The translations under genes and the position numbers were made by a program. The notes beneath the pieces are model-generated. The model did not search any database and was not told the DNA's origin. It saw only the letters and a program-made list of their open reading frames with translations. Shown here in pieces: positions 21,285-32,299 of a DNA stretch of 46,367 nucleotides. Where the stretch lies: contig MNCI01000590.1 of the NCBI GenBank assembly GCA_015680685.1, positions 64,001 through 110,367 on the forward strand, written 5' to 3'. Origin of the DNA: Gnetum montanum. Taxonomy: Eukaryota > Streptophyta > Gnetopsida > Gnetales > Gnetaceae. Position 1 is the first letter of the stretch. Every line of letters begins with the position of its first letter.

Positions 21285-22367
21285 GAGTCTGGGGTGTATG
21301 CACTTAATCCAAGACTCAACCAATGGCAAACACCTCAAAGGTTACCTTATCCTCAAGGTAACCCAAGGTAGTTCCACCAACCACTAACATACTATCCAAG
21401 TGGAACTCCACCATAACCCATCGGATAGCATCAACAGTGGCAACACCCACAGTCATGGGGGATGCCACTACCAACACAACAGTACCCTTACTGGTATCCA
21501 GACCCATATGGATATTATGTGCAGCAACCGATTTTTCCAAGTGACTCTAGGGAGTACTTTAGAAGGATTCCTTCTCCTACCGAAGACATTCCACATTGAT
21601 CCCATCCTCCAACTCCATCTGCACCTCTTCCACCTCTAGTTCCCATACCTCCTGATCCAACAATGCAAGGGGAACTCCCTACTCAACTGTGGTAATAAAA
21701 TGCTACGAGAGCAGTAAATATTCAACCCGTTGCTGGTTCTAACAACTGTAAAAAGAGAAGATCCTTTTTTAGAACTAGAAGCCCAGACAAGATCTCACAA
21801 CAAGCGGTTGAGCCTATGTACACTCCTCCACCATCTAACACTTCAAAGCACTCTTTAGTCCAACATCAAAGTTGTAGGCATACGGTTATGTTAACACATA
21901 CCATAACTGAGTGGATCAAGGTAGGCCACCTTCCCAGGAAACTATCTGATCCGAGAAGCCCCTTAATCTATTTACAAATCTTCAGGAACAAACCACATAA
22001 GGCTCTTCTTGACTCAGGTTCCAGAGTCAATTTAATATCACGAGAAATGTATCAAGCCTAGAACCTACCCCAACTTAAGAAAAGCAACATCCAACTGGAG
22101 TTGGTTGACCAATCCATCACCATTCCCTTGGGATTGGTGGAGGACATCATTACCACTATGTACAACAAAGGGGGCTTTCCAATTATAATGGAAAGGCCAT
22201 GGCTAAGTACAGTAGACACATACCTAGGGATCCATGATCTTTCCTTGCAGATATTTAAGATAAACATATGTGGAAAGATCAAGAAGAAGAGAGTTCCATG
22301 CATCACATATATTGACTTAGAGGGTGATGACATGGAAGAATGTTCAACATTTCTTCCATGTGATTGA
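21285..22367 (+). pseudogene. Proline-rich spacer and aspartic protease of copy A2
   Basis: It continues in the Gag reading frame, with stops. First a proline/tyrosine-rich spacer with PDPYGYYVQQPIFPSDSRE (21498-21554), also present in A3. Then the retroviral-type aspartic protease: ALLDSGSRVNLIS (about 22002-22040) has the catalytic Asp-Ser-Gly, and FPIIMERPWL (about 22170-22205) is the second hallmark block (ILGRPWL-type), followed by a LEGDD end. The protease would cut the Gag-Pol polyprotein. The stop at about 22365 ends all coding similarity: no reverse transcriptase, RNase H or integrase follows before the 3' LTR. Confidence 0.8.
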
Positions 22368-22369
22368 TG

Positions 22370-24602
22370 TGCCCAAGAAATACAAATTCAGATGTGCCTG
22401 TATATAGTAACCACACAAGTAGTAGACACCCCATGGTTGATAACTACTAGAAAGAGCAAAGCAATATGCATAGAATGAACGAGGGAAACTCATGCTAACA
22501 ACGAAGGCATAGACACATTGGAGTATAAGCGTTGCCAACTTCCACCCCTTAATCTAAGAACATCAGTGGGGAGAAGTTAGGCACTGTTGCGAAATTCAAA
22601 CAGACACTCATTATTTCAGATCTTTCCCTTTGCATTCAGTCATGGGGGAGATGGCCACCTATGTTGATCATTGGAGGCCCTCAATTCTTTTTAGTTTTTG
22701 TTTTACAAGTTTTTTTTTACACATTTTTGTTTAATACATTTTTATTTTACATGTTTTTGTTTTACACATTTTTGTCTTACAAGTTTTTTTTTACATGTTT
22801 TTGTCTTACACATTTTTGTTTTACAAATTTCTTTAACTTTTCTTATTTTTTTTACAACATCGTTATACTTTTCCATTTTTTGTGTGTGTTTGTGTGTGTT
22901 TTATCCACCTTGTAAGTTCATCACCCAATAAGTGTTCTTCATGATGGTATGAACTGCTTTCTTATTGATTTCTAATGTTTGGATTTTACCTTAAAGTGAT
23001 GATATTGATACTAAGGTATGTTCTTTTGATATGGCAGGAAATGAGTCCACTTCATCCATTCATGCATCAATTTCTATGGTCTCTCTTAGCTTTGAAATGT
23101 ACAATCTCCTTTCTAATAAGAACTTTAATGAATCGGTGACTGGGTATCTCTCAAACTAAGGAAGGACTCAAGGCTTGAAAAGGGTATGACTTCAAGGAAA
23201 CTTGATGCATTTGTGTTGGTTGTTCTCTTGGGTGCTTGGATGCTTTCTTCTTGAGTTTTCTTGTTGTTCTGATGTTACCCAATTATCAGAAGCTGAGCAA
23301 ATAAAAATAAGAAGTCTTTGCATAGTGTGGTTTTCATGCATAAAAACATAAAACACAAAAAACAAAAAAAACACAAAAACAAAAAGAAAAAATAAACTTG
23401 GGCTACAAGCACTGGTTATGGAACTAAAACTGTTCCCTCTAACTAAGGCCCTTCTCTCTTCCCATTCTCTCATTCGTTCGTCGGAATGGTGGTGGCTCTT
23501 GAAGGAGGCATTCTTGTTACTCAAGTGCATGGTTTGGCCAAGTGCATTGATGCGAAGTCACTGGATGTGGTTGGTTTGAGGCCAGATTTGGAATGAGATT
23601 TTCAAAGTTACATTAATCCTAAAATCTACACAAGGGGTTGTACACCACCTTGTCCTTGGGATTCCATTCCATTCTCTTCTCTCCATCCTTCTCTCCATTA
23701 TTCACCTCATTGTTAACTCTATCATTAGTGTATATTTTGGTCAATTCATCGTTTTATTTTTGGTAAATTCTTACAGTTAAGACTTTAACTCTTGTTCCAA
23801 ACGACATTCCCAGAGCCTATGGAATCTTTGAATGTGGGTTTGTTAGGGTATTAAGGGCATGAGCCTGCTTTGGGGAGGACCCATTGACATTCCTATTTGG
23901 TGCATCAATGAAATTCTTTCTCTTACAATTTTTACAATTAATTTTATTTTTTTCATTCCCATCTTGACATCCATTTCATAGATGTCTTAGCTATCTTTTT
24001 TTATCCATCTTCTTGTTCTTATTCTTTCTCCATTCTATCGCTACTGGAGGTTCGTGATTAGTCATGGGGGTACAGGGCCAATTTTTTTTGATTTTCCCTT
24101 AACCCCTACACCTCCGTAGTCATCATTTACATACCTCCAGACCCAAATCAGGCATACCACAACTCAGCCAATGGACTTACACCAAACCAAGGTATCAATT
24201 ACATGATAATTCATTTACCCTTGCTAACATAAGACTGTGTTGTGTGTGCAAATGGCGATCATGCAATAATGGACTGGATCTGGCGAAAAACACTTGGAAT
24301 GGAGTGGTGCTGAAAGCAGCTATGCAAGGAGCAAGATCGATGGTGCACTTACAGATGGACAATGAACAACACAATATTGACGTTTGCAATAGCAACACGT
24401 ATTTCTCTCTCTCGTTCTCAGCTAACAAATGAAGGCCTGATGTTAAAGTAATAAGGTGTTCATCCTTGTTGTCATGAACACCAATTTTGTTGTGTCTTGT
24501 AATGATGATCTGTTCACATGTCATCCCATTAGTTTCATTTGAGTCAATAATCCCATACCTTCCCGATATTATTGTAAGGAACTTGAGGATAATTTTTCAT
24601 TT
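22370..24602 (+). other. Non-coding 3' region of copy A2; T-rich repeats and PPT-like motifs
   Basis: No recognisable pol or env coding. At about 22697-22855 a T-rich stretch repeats a 15-20 base unit (TTTTGTTTTACACATT with variants); the open frames over it are low-complexity F/L/C-rich artefacts. The purine motif AGTCATGGGGG occurs at about 22637, 24060 and, next to the LTR, 24603; the first two may be extra polypurine tracts. An A-rich (AAACACAAAAAAC) stretch lies at 23339-23395. Confidence 0.5.
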
Positions 24603-24615
24603 AGTCATGGGGGTA
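24603..24615 (+). other. Polypurine tract of copy A2
   Basis: AGTCATGGGGGTA lies immediately before the TG that opens the LTR, the position where plus-strand DNA synthesis is primed. Confidence 0.5.
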
Positions 24616-25467
24616 TGATGGGACGTAATATCGTAGTCGTTGGGATATTGCATCCCTCACGATATCGCGAATGTGATATCGTGTCTTCCCCTGCGATATC
24701 GCATCTTCCCCTACGATATTGCATACGCGATATCACAGTGCATCATCATATCTATAAATAAGGGGCAAATCTTCCTTATTTCCTTATCCTAGGCTAGACA
24801 ATAGGGAAACTCTAGAAGATTGATCACTCTAGAGATAGAATATTTTCCATGTGCCTGCAGTAGGAGTCCCAAAGTGAACGGGTCTTTATTCGAGAAAATA
24901 TTATACCTAAACACAATTTTGTGTATGGCAATAAAGACAAGCTTTCCAGATAAACCTTGTAGCACATGGAATAGGATTTTATTACTGTTATTTATTATCT
25001 GTTATTTACTGCTTTATTAGTTATTTACTGTTTTCCTTCTCAACTCTTCTCTCTTAGTTAAGTGCCTCAGTACGACCACTTTGAGCACGCGCGTTACGCG
25101 TGGTGATCCCATCAATGATTAGTGTTTGGTAACCATGGTTGCATTGGTTCAGGGTGTGTACAGTAAGTGGGAATGGATGCTAACGCTAGGTAATTTAGAC
25201 TTAATTCATTAGGTAGAGTTAGTAATTAGTCTATCTACCCTTTACCTTGTTAGCATAGGAGACAAAAACATAAAAAGCATAAAAATCATATACCTCAGAC
25301 TTAACTATACACCGTGACAACTACAAGTAAGTCTGGGGAGACAATGAATAATTAACCCTAAGTTTTCCATAGGGTGTGTAGGCACTTAGTCTGCGGAGTT
25401 CGACTAGATCATGTGTGCTACGCTTGTATTCGTATGGTTGAGTGTAGGGGCATCTCGCCACTCATCA
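24616..25467 (+). repeat. 3' LTR of family A copy A2
   Basis: About 850 bases, starting TGATGGGACG and ending CGCCACTCATCA. The last 40 bases (TATGGTTGAGTGTAGGGG...) match the LTR end of A3 next to its primer site, and the CTCATCA end matches A1. TATA box TCTATAAATA at 24751-24760. A GTGCCTGCAGTAG segment and a GTCTTTATTCGAG segment downstream of TATA match A1. No matching 5' LTR was found before gag. Confidence 0.7.
24628..24734 (+). promoter_or_regulatory. GATATC array upstream of the A2 LTR TATA box
   Basis: GATATC at 24661, 24675, 24695 and 24729, with GATATT at 24644 and 24715 and AATATCG at 24628. Most are extended palindromes (CGATATCG, GCGATATCGC). A 20-base unit TCTTCCCCTGCGATATCGCA is tandemly repeated with variation (24685-24724). 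The array ends about 17 bases before TATA. Arrays of the same motif sit at the same place in A1 and A3. Confidence 0.7.
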
Positions 25468-25649
25468 TATCTTTATAAGTAATCCTAAGAAATATTCCCT
25501 TTAGGGTAGGAAAAGGATCAAGCCTTACCCTTATTCAGAAGTGCCCTCACAAGTTCTCACTTCTTCCTAAAGTATTTTTTGTAAAGAGAAGGAGAAAATT
25601 CTCTCTAAAGATAAAAGGATACCTTGATCAGAAATAAAGAACAAAGAGT

Positions 25650-26585
25650 AACAAAAGCTAAAAGCTTTCTATCCTTGAGCCTCCAAAATGAAAAGAAATT
25701 AATACTTTAGAAAATAAATTAATTGTTTAGCTTTCACTAAAAGCTTTTTTACTTAAAGTTGTAGCAGAAAAGTAACATCTTTGAGAATTTGATAATTAAC
25801 CAGTGAAGAGAGATCATAGTTATGCTTTTAATATTCTTTGCAATTCATTTTACTATAAAATAAATACCTTGTTTATAATAATTAATGAAACTAAGTCTTC
25901 CATGTTTCTTGCTATTAGTACAGATATCTTAATAAACTCTAAAAACACCTTTTCTATTTGACTTAGTAGCAAACGAAACTGATGGATAATATAAATAATT
26001 CTATCATAAGAAGTTTTAGAAGGAAACCAACAATTAGAGTAATAAACATAAATTGACTAAAGAATTTTCTTCATTACAAAAAATTTTCTAGTAAAGATAA
26101 GCTTTTTTTCTTTCTATTTATATTTATCAAGATTCTTTTGAATTTTATCAATCACATAATTCCATTAAATAGTAAGATTAGGCTCAAAAGAAAAGATATT
26201 TTTAAAATTTTGAAGAAAAAATCATTTTTCAATATTTTCTAAGGATTCAAAGTAACCCACTCAATAATATTTCCATTACAAGCAATAGTAGATTTTTACC
26301 CATTAATCTAAGAGCTAAATAACATGTAGTAATCCTCAACTTTAGCTAAAAGAGTATTGATATATTGTAGAAAATTGTTGATCATAAAAAAGGAATCATC
26401 TACAAAGTGCATGTTAAGTAATAATGTATCTTGATCATCAACTAAAATTCCCTTAATGATATTCCTTTATAAATCATGATGTAGATTATGTAAAAGAGAA
26501 TATGCAGCAATAATAAAAAGATAGGTGGTGTAGGAACACCTCTTCCAAATCCCTTTTTCATCCCTACAGGCAAAAGATTGAAGGT
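25650..26585 (-). pseudogene. LINE (non-LTR) reverse transcriptase fragment
   Basis: Read on the minus strand it carries the core of an L1-type reverse transcriptase: GFGRGVPTPP (decayed GxxQGxPLSP block, about 26523-26560), a hydrophobic LLHILF stretch, GILVDDQDT-like codons, then HFVDDSFF at 26392-26410 with the two catalytic Asp of the FADD box, followed by INNFLQYINTLLAKVEDYY and STIACNGNIIEW. Many stops and frame breaks; further left only weak similarity remains. Both ends are missing; the right end abuts a family B LTR, which may have inserted into or beside it. Confidence 0.75.
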
Positions 26586-26589
26586 ATTA

Positions 26590-27381
26590 GATAGCTAGAA
26601 GACATATTGTTCCTTTGAAGATGTTTTTCCTAAGAGTTGGACATTTATAGAAGATTTCTTGGACATCAAGAAGATGTCCAGTCTAAGAGCTAGAGAATTA
26701 TAGGATATGTTCCATCAATAGGGGAGACATCTTACAAAAGTAACAGATGTCTCTTCTATGAGGAATACATCTAAGAGGAGATGTCTTGTCTCCAATGTAA
26801 ATGTCTTAACAAGTTCAAAGATGTCTTATCTACAAGTTATAGTTTCCATGAAGACATATTGTTAAGCATATAAACATCTTATTCTACTAGGAATGTTAAA
26901 ATCAAGATTAGAAACAAACATGAATGTTCTGTTCAACATTGTAAACAACCAGAAATGTTTGAGTTGATCATGAGAAAGGTTTCCCCAACATCTTGTAATT
27001 AATAAATATTAATCATGTTTGCATATTTTAGATAAGAGAGATTGCATGAAAGTGGTGTGCTTCTTTGTGGTTAATTATATATGTGATGTTGATCATTGTG
27101 ACTCTTTATGTGTGTTAGATCTTAGTCTAGTATGCATGAGAAAGAGGTCTAGATTAGTTGTACCTTACATTGAGGTTGATCATGTACATGGTTGTAGAAC
27201 CTCATGCTCTACAATATCATTGAGTGTGTGATTTTTTTTATAGGTTTGTGAATCTATAATAATTGTAATCTTCTTTTAAATTAATTGAAGATAGCTAGTT
27301 TATTTGTTTTGTAGAAAATTCATTATCTTGCATAATATTTGGATTTGGTGTGTTTGAAGGATTAGTAACCTCACTCTAGGA
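26590..27381 (+). repeat. 5' LTR of family B element, copy B1
   Basis: The right end lies directly before a tRNA-Met primer site. The last 250 bases (GTTGTAGAACCTCATGCTCT, AATTGTAATCTTCTTTTAAA, TTGAAGATAGCTAG) match the minus-strand LTRs at 33.14-33.45 kb and 43.93-44.64 kb. A TATA-like GCATATAAAC lies at about 26868. The outer left end is not defined. Confidence 0.65.
26599..26880 (+). promoter_or_regulatory. GATGTC/GACATC array in the B1 LTR
   Basis: About twelve copies of GATGTC or GACATC and near variants in 280 bases, in both orientations, for example GAAGATGTCC (26670), GGGAGACATCTT (26722), CAGATGTCTC (26744), GGAGATGTCTTG (26778), AAAGATGTCTTATC (26818) and AAACATCTTATT (26872). They run up to the TATA-like sequence. 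Copy B3 has a similar cluster at 44554-44628. Confidence 0.65.
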
Positions 27382-27382
27382 T

Positions 27383-27394
27383 TGGTATCAGAGC
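27383..27394 (+). other. Primer-binding site, tRNA initiator-Met type (B1)
   Basis: TGGTATCAGAGC, a perfect match to the site used by most plant copia elements and many gypsy elements, two bases beyond the LTR end. Confidence 0.85.
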
Positions 27395-27442
27395 ATAGAT
27401 TTTTTTTGTTTAGAAATATGTTATGGTTTTTGCATTTTTTAG

Positions 27443-28100
27443 ATGGATGCTAAGAAGAAAAATGTTCAAGCCCTAAATGCATATATGGAGAGCATGAAAT
27501 CTACCTTTTAGCTAATGTTGAATGATTAGATGAGATCAATACTAAGGTAAATAGAAATATAGGTCCTGACCATATTCCAAATTGTGGTGATGATGAGTAG
27601 TCTTATTTAAATGGTGATGAAGATGTTTCTCAACCTCATGGAGGGAGAGTAGATGAGGAAGAGCATTCTAGGTATGGGTGTGTGAGAATACTTCATTATA
27701 GGGTTTCATGCAAAGGAAATTCAAATTCTTAAGTCAAAAAATCCAAGAGCTTCATCATACACATCATCTTCTTCTCATGAAAAATTTTATAATAAATATG
27801 ACATAAGAATTTTCATAGTGTTTAGGAATGTTGCAAGACTTCCGTATGTGGAATTAAGGACTTCCAATGGTGTAGATGGTACCAATGCTTTTGCAGTTTG
27901 GTTAAAGGTACTTAAAAAGTGTTTTAAGATTAAGAAGATACCAAATCATCTAAGGGTACCAATTATTATGTTAGGACTAGGCACAAAAGTATTCTAGCAT
28001 GAGAAATGACATCAGTTACTAAGAGAGCCATCATATTTATTTCAAAAATATTTTTCACCACAAGAAACTCATGATTGAAGTAGGCCTTACTATGGATTTT
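27443..28100 (+). pseudogene. Gag relic of family B copy B1
   Basis: The ATG at 27443 gives MDAKKKNVQALNAYMES, then stops. A later stretch (about 27810-27950) reads FRNVARLPYVELRTSNGVDG, TNAFAVWLKVLKKCFKIKKI, the Gag amino-terminal pattern (F-G-D, W-L-x-x-L-x-K-x-F) shared with copy B2 (minus, 32.6 kb), where it reads ELKTFNDVDDTNAF, SWLKVLEKYFELEEM. Stops and frame changes make it non-coding. No protease or Pol follows. Confidence 0.65.
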
Positions 28101-29129
28101 AAATTGTTTTAAAGAAAAAACACACACAGAGACACAATAATATAATTATCTTTGTATTTGAATAATGTCCCACAAGAAATTTCAATCATGAGTAGGGTCA
28201 CACTCCCACAAGAACCATATAGTTGGAGCAATGCACATGGCTCATATTTATTTGCATCCCACAAGAACCTCCTTTTGTAAGTAGAGTGTTTTGTGATGCA
28301 AAATCATTTTTATGTACTAACTTTCTCAACATTCTTTTTTTTGGCTAGGACATGGCATTTTCTTGGTAGATTGACTTATTCTACTTTGATGATTTACTAC
28401 TTCCTTTCATTTTTTCTTATCCTCCTTGCTTGGCTCATTTTACCCTTGTTTCATAATCTTTTCTTTTTGTTTGTTATTACTCTTTTTATTTTTCTCTTTT
28501 TGCTTATCTCTTTCCATTTTCTTTTTCATGGTCATCTATTATGCCTAGTGGTACTCTTAGTACATAGGTCTCTAATATGTTTCCCATCATGAACTTCATA
28601 GGTGTTAGTGGTTGAGATCCCTACTATGGCGAACAATGATGGATACTAACAATTTTCAGATCCATGGCTTCTAGTAGACTATCCATAATTTTGGATATAT
28701 AAAATCCATGACACTTTTTGCTTTTGGTATATCCTTTGGCCATTCTTACTTTTTAATAACTCATTTTTACTAATTAACCTAGGAATGATACATATCCTAG
28801 CTTAATTAAGGGGGATAATGAATTCATAATGGATAAGATAGTAGGACATAACCAACATGGAAGATGATCCAAGAGTAAGTTAGGGAATGAGTTAGATGTA
28901 AAAAATACATCTTAGATCCTTAAAACATAGGAAAGGTTAAAACTATGAGTTTGTAAGACATTCTTGCACCTACTGAAGCAAACCTTGTGAGGTGATGTGT
29001 TAGCTCGATTAATCCTAGGAAGGTCTTTCCTAACTAAGTTATATGTGGACTCCTGTCCAATTAATAAGAAATTATTATAAAGAGAGGAATAAAAATATGT
29101 ACATTATGTAGAAATAAATCACAATAATA
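28101..29129. other. No gene seen; CCCACAAGAA repeated three times
   Basis: CCCACAAGAA occurs at about 28168, 28207 and 28258, spaced by 39-51 bases. A T-rich open frame at 28293-28592 is hydrophobic low-complexity sequence without family resemblance. Confidence 0.5.
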
Positions 29130-29640
29130 TTGATTGATATCGCTTCTCTCAACTTAGGGTGATTAGCATAGGTCATACTATTAAAGGATATCAAAGTATC
29201 ATATCGAAGAGGATCGAGAGACTAATGTCTCACTCTAAGATAAATTGAGGTATCTAGATTCTAGTGATATAGTTTGATATCATTATGAAAAAACTTAAGT
29301 TATTAATATAAATTTTGTTTTAATCAATTTGAATTGAGATGAAAGATAAGGGGTATATCTATCCATACTGATTAAATCAATATGGTTCAAACACAACCAA
29401 ATTTTTTCTAAAATATTGCATCTGAATAGTACAACATCAATATAAATCAATATATTTATTAAACATATTGATTCTATTACCCTAGATTAACTATGATCAA
29501 TATTTTTGATATTTTCCCGAGCACCTTGATTTTTATCAGTGAAATTGTGATACTAATCAATATAGCAAAAACCTACATTCGTTATATATCAAACCATATC
29601 AATGGATCTATAAAATTCAACCTAAAATGATACAAATCAT
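29130..29640 (+). promoter_or_regulatory. LTR-like promoter with ATCAATAT array (family C)
   Basis: Six exact ATCAATAT/ATATTGAT octamers at 29376, 29436, 29446, 29465, 29496 and 29556, with near matches at about 29130, 29510 and 29594. A TATA box (TCTATAAAATTC, about 29607) follows, and the family C ORF1 begins about 360 bases downstream. I infer an LTR U3 region; the TG/CA ends and primer site were not identified. Confidence 0.4.
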
Positions 29641-29964
29641 ATAGAATTCAAGTGGCAACTGTAATATAAAAGAAACTGTCCCAACGACAACATCATATTT
29701 TTGCAAATGAGGGTAGCAAGATTTAGGGCTTTCACCTTTAGTGTTAGGGCTTTCATTTCTCCATGAATCCTCATCTATAGCACTCATTAGGAGGGACCAT
29801 GATGAGAAGTAGGGTCTAAAAACCACTTGAATCCCATTTTAACCATTCCTAAGAAGGGTAAGATGATTTACTGCCCTTCTTGGATTTTTCAAAACTTAGA
29901 GAATGATGTTAATCTTGTTTTTTTTGTTTCTTTTGTCGTTAGTGCATGCAACCTTCCTTATAAA

Positions 29965-31057
29965 ATGGCCAAATCCACAAGTGCTAAGTAGTAGGTAAAT
30001 GTAAGTATGGGTTTACATGAAGAAACCACTGATAAATTTAGCATGTTGAAAATCTTGGTTGTTTTGTAAGCGCCAAGGAGTGAACTACTCAAAATCACTC
30101 CATGGCACCCTGAAGCTAACTAGTCTGGGTGGTTCAACCACATGGGTTATAGGGCTTTCATTAGGCCCCCTATTAATTGGTTTATTTAGGAGCAAGTGCT
30201 AGAGTTTTACCGAAACCTAAAACTACATTTAATAAAGGTGGATCCTTGGGAAGGTTAGTTAATGTCTTTCATCTAAAAGATAAAAGTAAAGATCATAGAG
30301 GCTAGGCTACAAGAGTGGTTCGGGCTTCCATCCAAGGAGAAGGATATTTTTTACCTAAAAGAAAGCATAGAAGAGAATTATGATCTCTTCCATCAATTTG
30401 TCAGGGAGAAAGACTTTGGGAGGCTTCAGACATAGGGTTTGCACTTCATCAATCTATGCTCTAAACATCGGGTCATGGTAGGGATGATCATCACTAATGT
30501 TCTTCCTTCCACCCATATGACTTATGTACTCAGCCTTGCACACCACATCATGAAGGCATTGAAGTTTGGGAATGAAGCTAATTTTGCTTACCTCTCGATC
30601 AAGTATCTCATATATCATTGTAATAATGATGTCTTAAACTTATGTTTTCCATTCCTCATTTTAGCAATCCTCTATGAGTGTAGATTTTTTGAAATTCAAA
30701 TGGGAACAAAAATGCACCTTACAATTCTCAAGAAGGACATCTTTTCCTACTCAAAATCTACATGAAGGTTGGCTCGTTCATCAAGAAATCTCAAGAATTG
30801 GGTTCTTCATTAATGCCTGAGGCCAATGGCATTCATGGATTTCAAGATGAAGTTCAATTTGAGCTACATGAGCTCCATTCCACACAAAGGAAGATTCTCA
30901 TGATGCTTGAGAATGTTAGCTTAACCCTCACCACCATGGAAAAAAGGGTGGTAGACATTGAGAAACATGTCCACCCTCAAATCTATGATGGTGATGAAGG
31001 AGTAGAGCCCTCTTACTTTAAGGAGGATATGGAGGTGGATACCGGTCCAAAGGCTTG
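29965..31057 (+). pseudogene. ORF1 of an Athila-like element (putative plant transposon protein domain)
   Basis: The ATG at 29965 gives MAKSTSAK, then stops. About 30190-30430 reads EQVLEFYRNLKLHLIKVDPW, then EARLQEWFGLPSKEKDIFYL. The open frame 30439-30765 reads HFINLCSKHRVMVG, NVLPSTHMTYVLSLAHHIMK and LNLCFPFLILAILYECRF. This order (FY.NL, LGLP-like, NVLP, FP.LI..LC) resembles the putative plant transposon protein domain of Athila-type ORF1. The next open frame (30762-31058) has a short coiled-coil-like helix (ELHSTQRKILMMLENVSLTL) and an acidic tail. Stops in the first third and a frame change at 30762 indicate decay, but the second half is well kept. A more decayed relative lies at 33.6-35.9 kb on the minus strand. 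No protease or reverse transcriptase follows. Confidence 0.5.
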
Positions 31058-31060
31058 ATG

Positions 31061-32299
31061 CAAACCTTAAATTTTATCTTACATTTTTTTGTTGGTTGTG
31101 TAAACATTATGATGACTATGGACAATTTATATTTCCTTGTTGTGTATTGAACTTTGATACTAAACTATGAGCATTAATGATCTTTTATTTATATGAATAT
31201 ACTTTAGAAGTATTGAGTTTTGGACTGCAAATCATATTATACATATAGCAGTAGCATATTCATTATGATTTTACCTAATCTTTATTTACAACTATATACA
31301 TATATTAATGTTGATTTTGATTCCACCTTTATGGCCAAGCATTGGCCAAAGGCTAGTTGAGGGCTGTGTCAAATCCTATATAACTTCAGATTTTAACATT
31401 ATAAACAAACATTTTTTTTTTTTTTTACTATTTTCATATATCAAAGCTAGTCGATTTTTGCATTATAAATTGATAAGTATTAATTTTTCTTTTAAACATG
31501 TGAATCATAGGATATCGATTATATCAATGATTATTGTGGTTGCAATATGGATCGATGACATGGATTTTGGTGGAGCAGTAATCTCAAAAAAGAAATCATG
31601 ATATTGATTTGCATTAAAGAGGTGATCAAAATTGATAATTGAAGATCCTAGACTTGGTGATTCAATTCAATGAATATTTGAAATGATTGTTATCAAATTC
31701 TTAGAATAGTTATTTTTTATATATACAATTGTAAGTTCCTTTTAAGTATAAATAAAAGTCTCAAACTATGTCTTAGGAGGAGACAAAGACTCAAGAGAGA
31801 ACCCACACCAAATTAAACCTCTTATGTACTAAAAATTTTAAGGTTGATTATTGATGCTTTGTGGCAATCAACAACCATTGATGTATGAAAGATGTGAAGT
31901 TATTTCATTGTGGAGATAGCAAAGTAGGGTTACAAATTAGGTGACATCTCCTTTGTAATATTCTATATTTATGATAAATTTATATAACGTTAATTTGGTT
32001 TAATCAACTTATTCCATATTTTAATTTAATATTAGAAGTTAAGTTGAAGTTTTGTTGATTTTAATTATGGGTGATAGTCATAAGTATGAAGTTTTCAATT
32101 GAATTTGAATCTAATTGTTATTTTCCTTGATGATCTTTTTGACTTTAAACCATTTCTCCATAGACATGACTCATGGGTTATTCATAGATGAGGTGACATC
32201 TCTACAGTGAAGATAACAACAAGGGTAATTCAACATCAAAGTTTGGCTAGCTAATTAATATGCCATTTTGAAAACTCCTAAAAAGATTGAAGCTTATTC
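31061..32299. other. No gene seen
   Basis: AT-rich sequence with a run of about 18 T at 31411-31428. The open frame at 31308-31601 matches no family known to me. Confidence 0.5.

Noticed and set aside
22661-22931. Phe/Leu/Cys-rich small membrane protein
   Set aside because: The frame lies over a T-rich repeat of one 15-20 base unit; composition explains the hydrophobicity, and overlapping frames look alike.
24628-24734. GATATC array as a CRISPR-like or protein-coding repeat
   Set aside because: Units are short palindromes at irregular spacing inside a plant LTR, without spacers or leader; a promoter array is the simpler reading.
28293-28592. Hydrophobic 99-codon open frame
   Set aside because: T-rich low-complexity sequence, no family blocks, no start context, between transposon relics.
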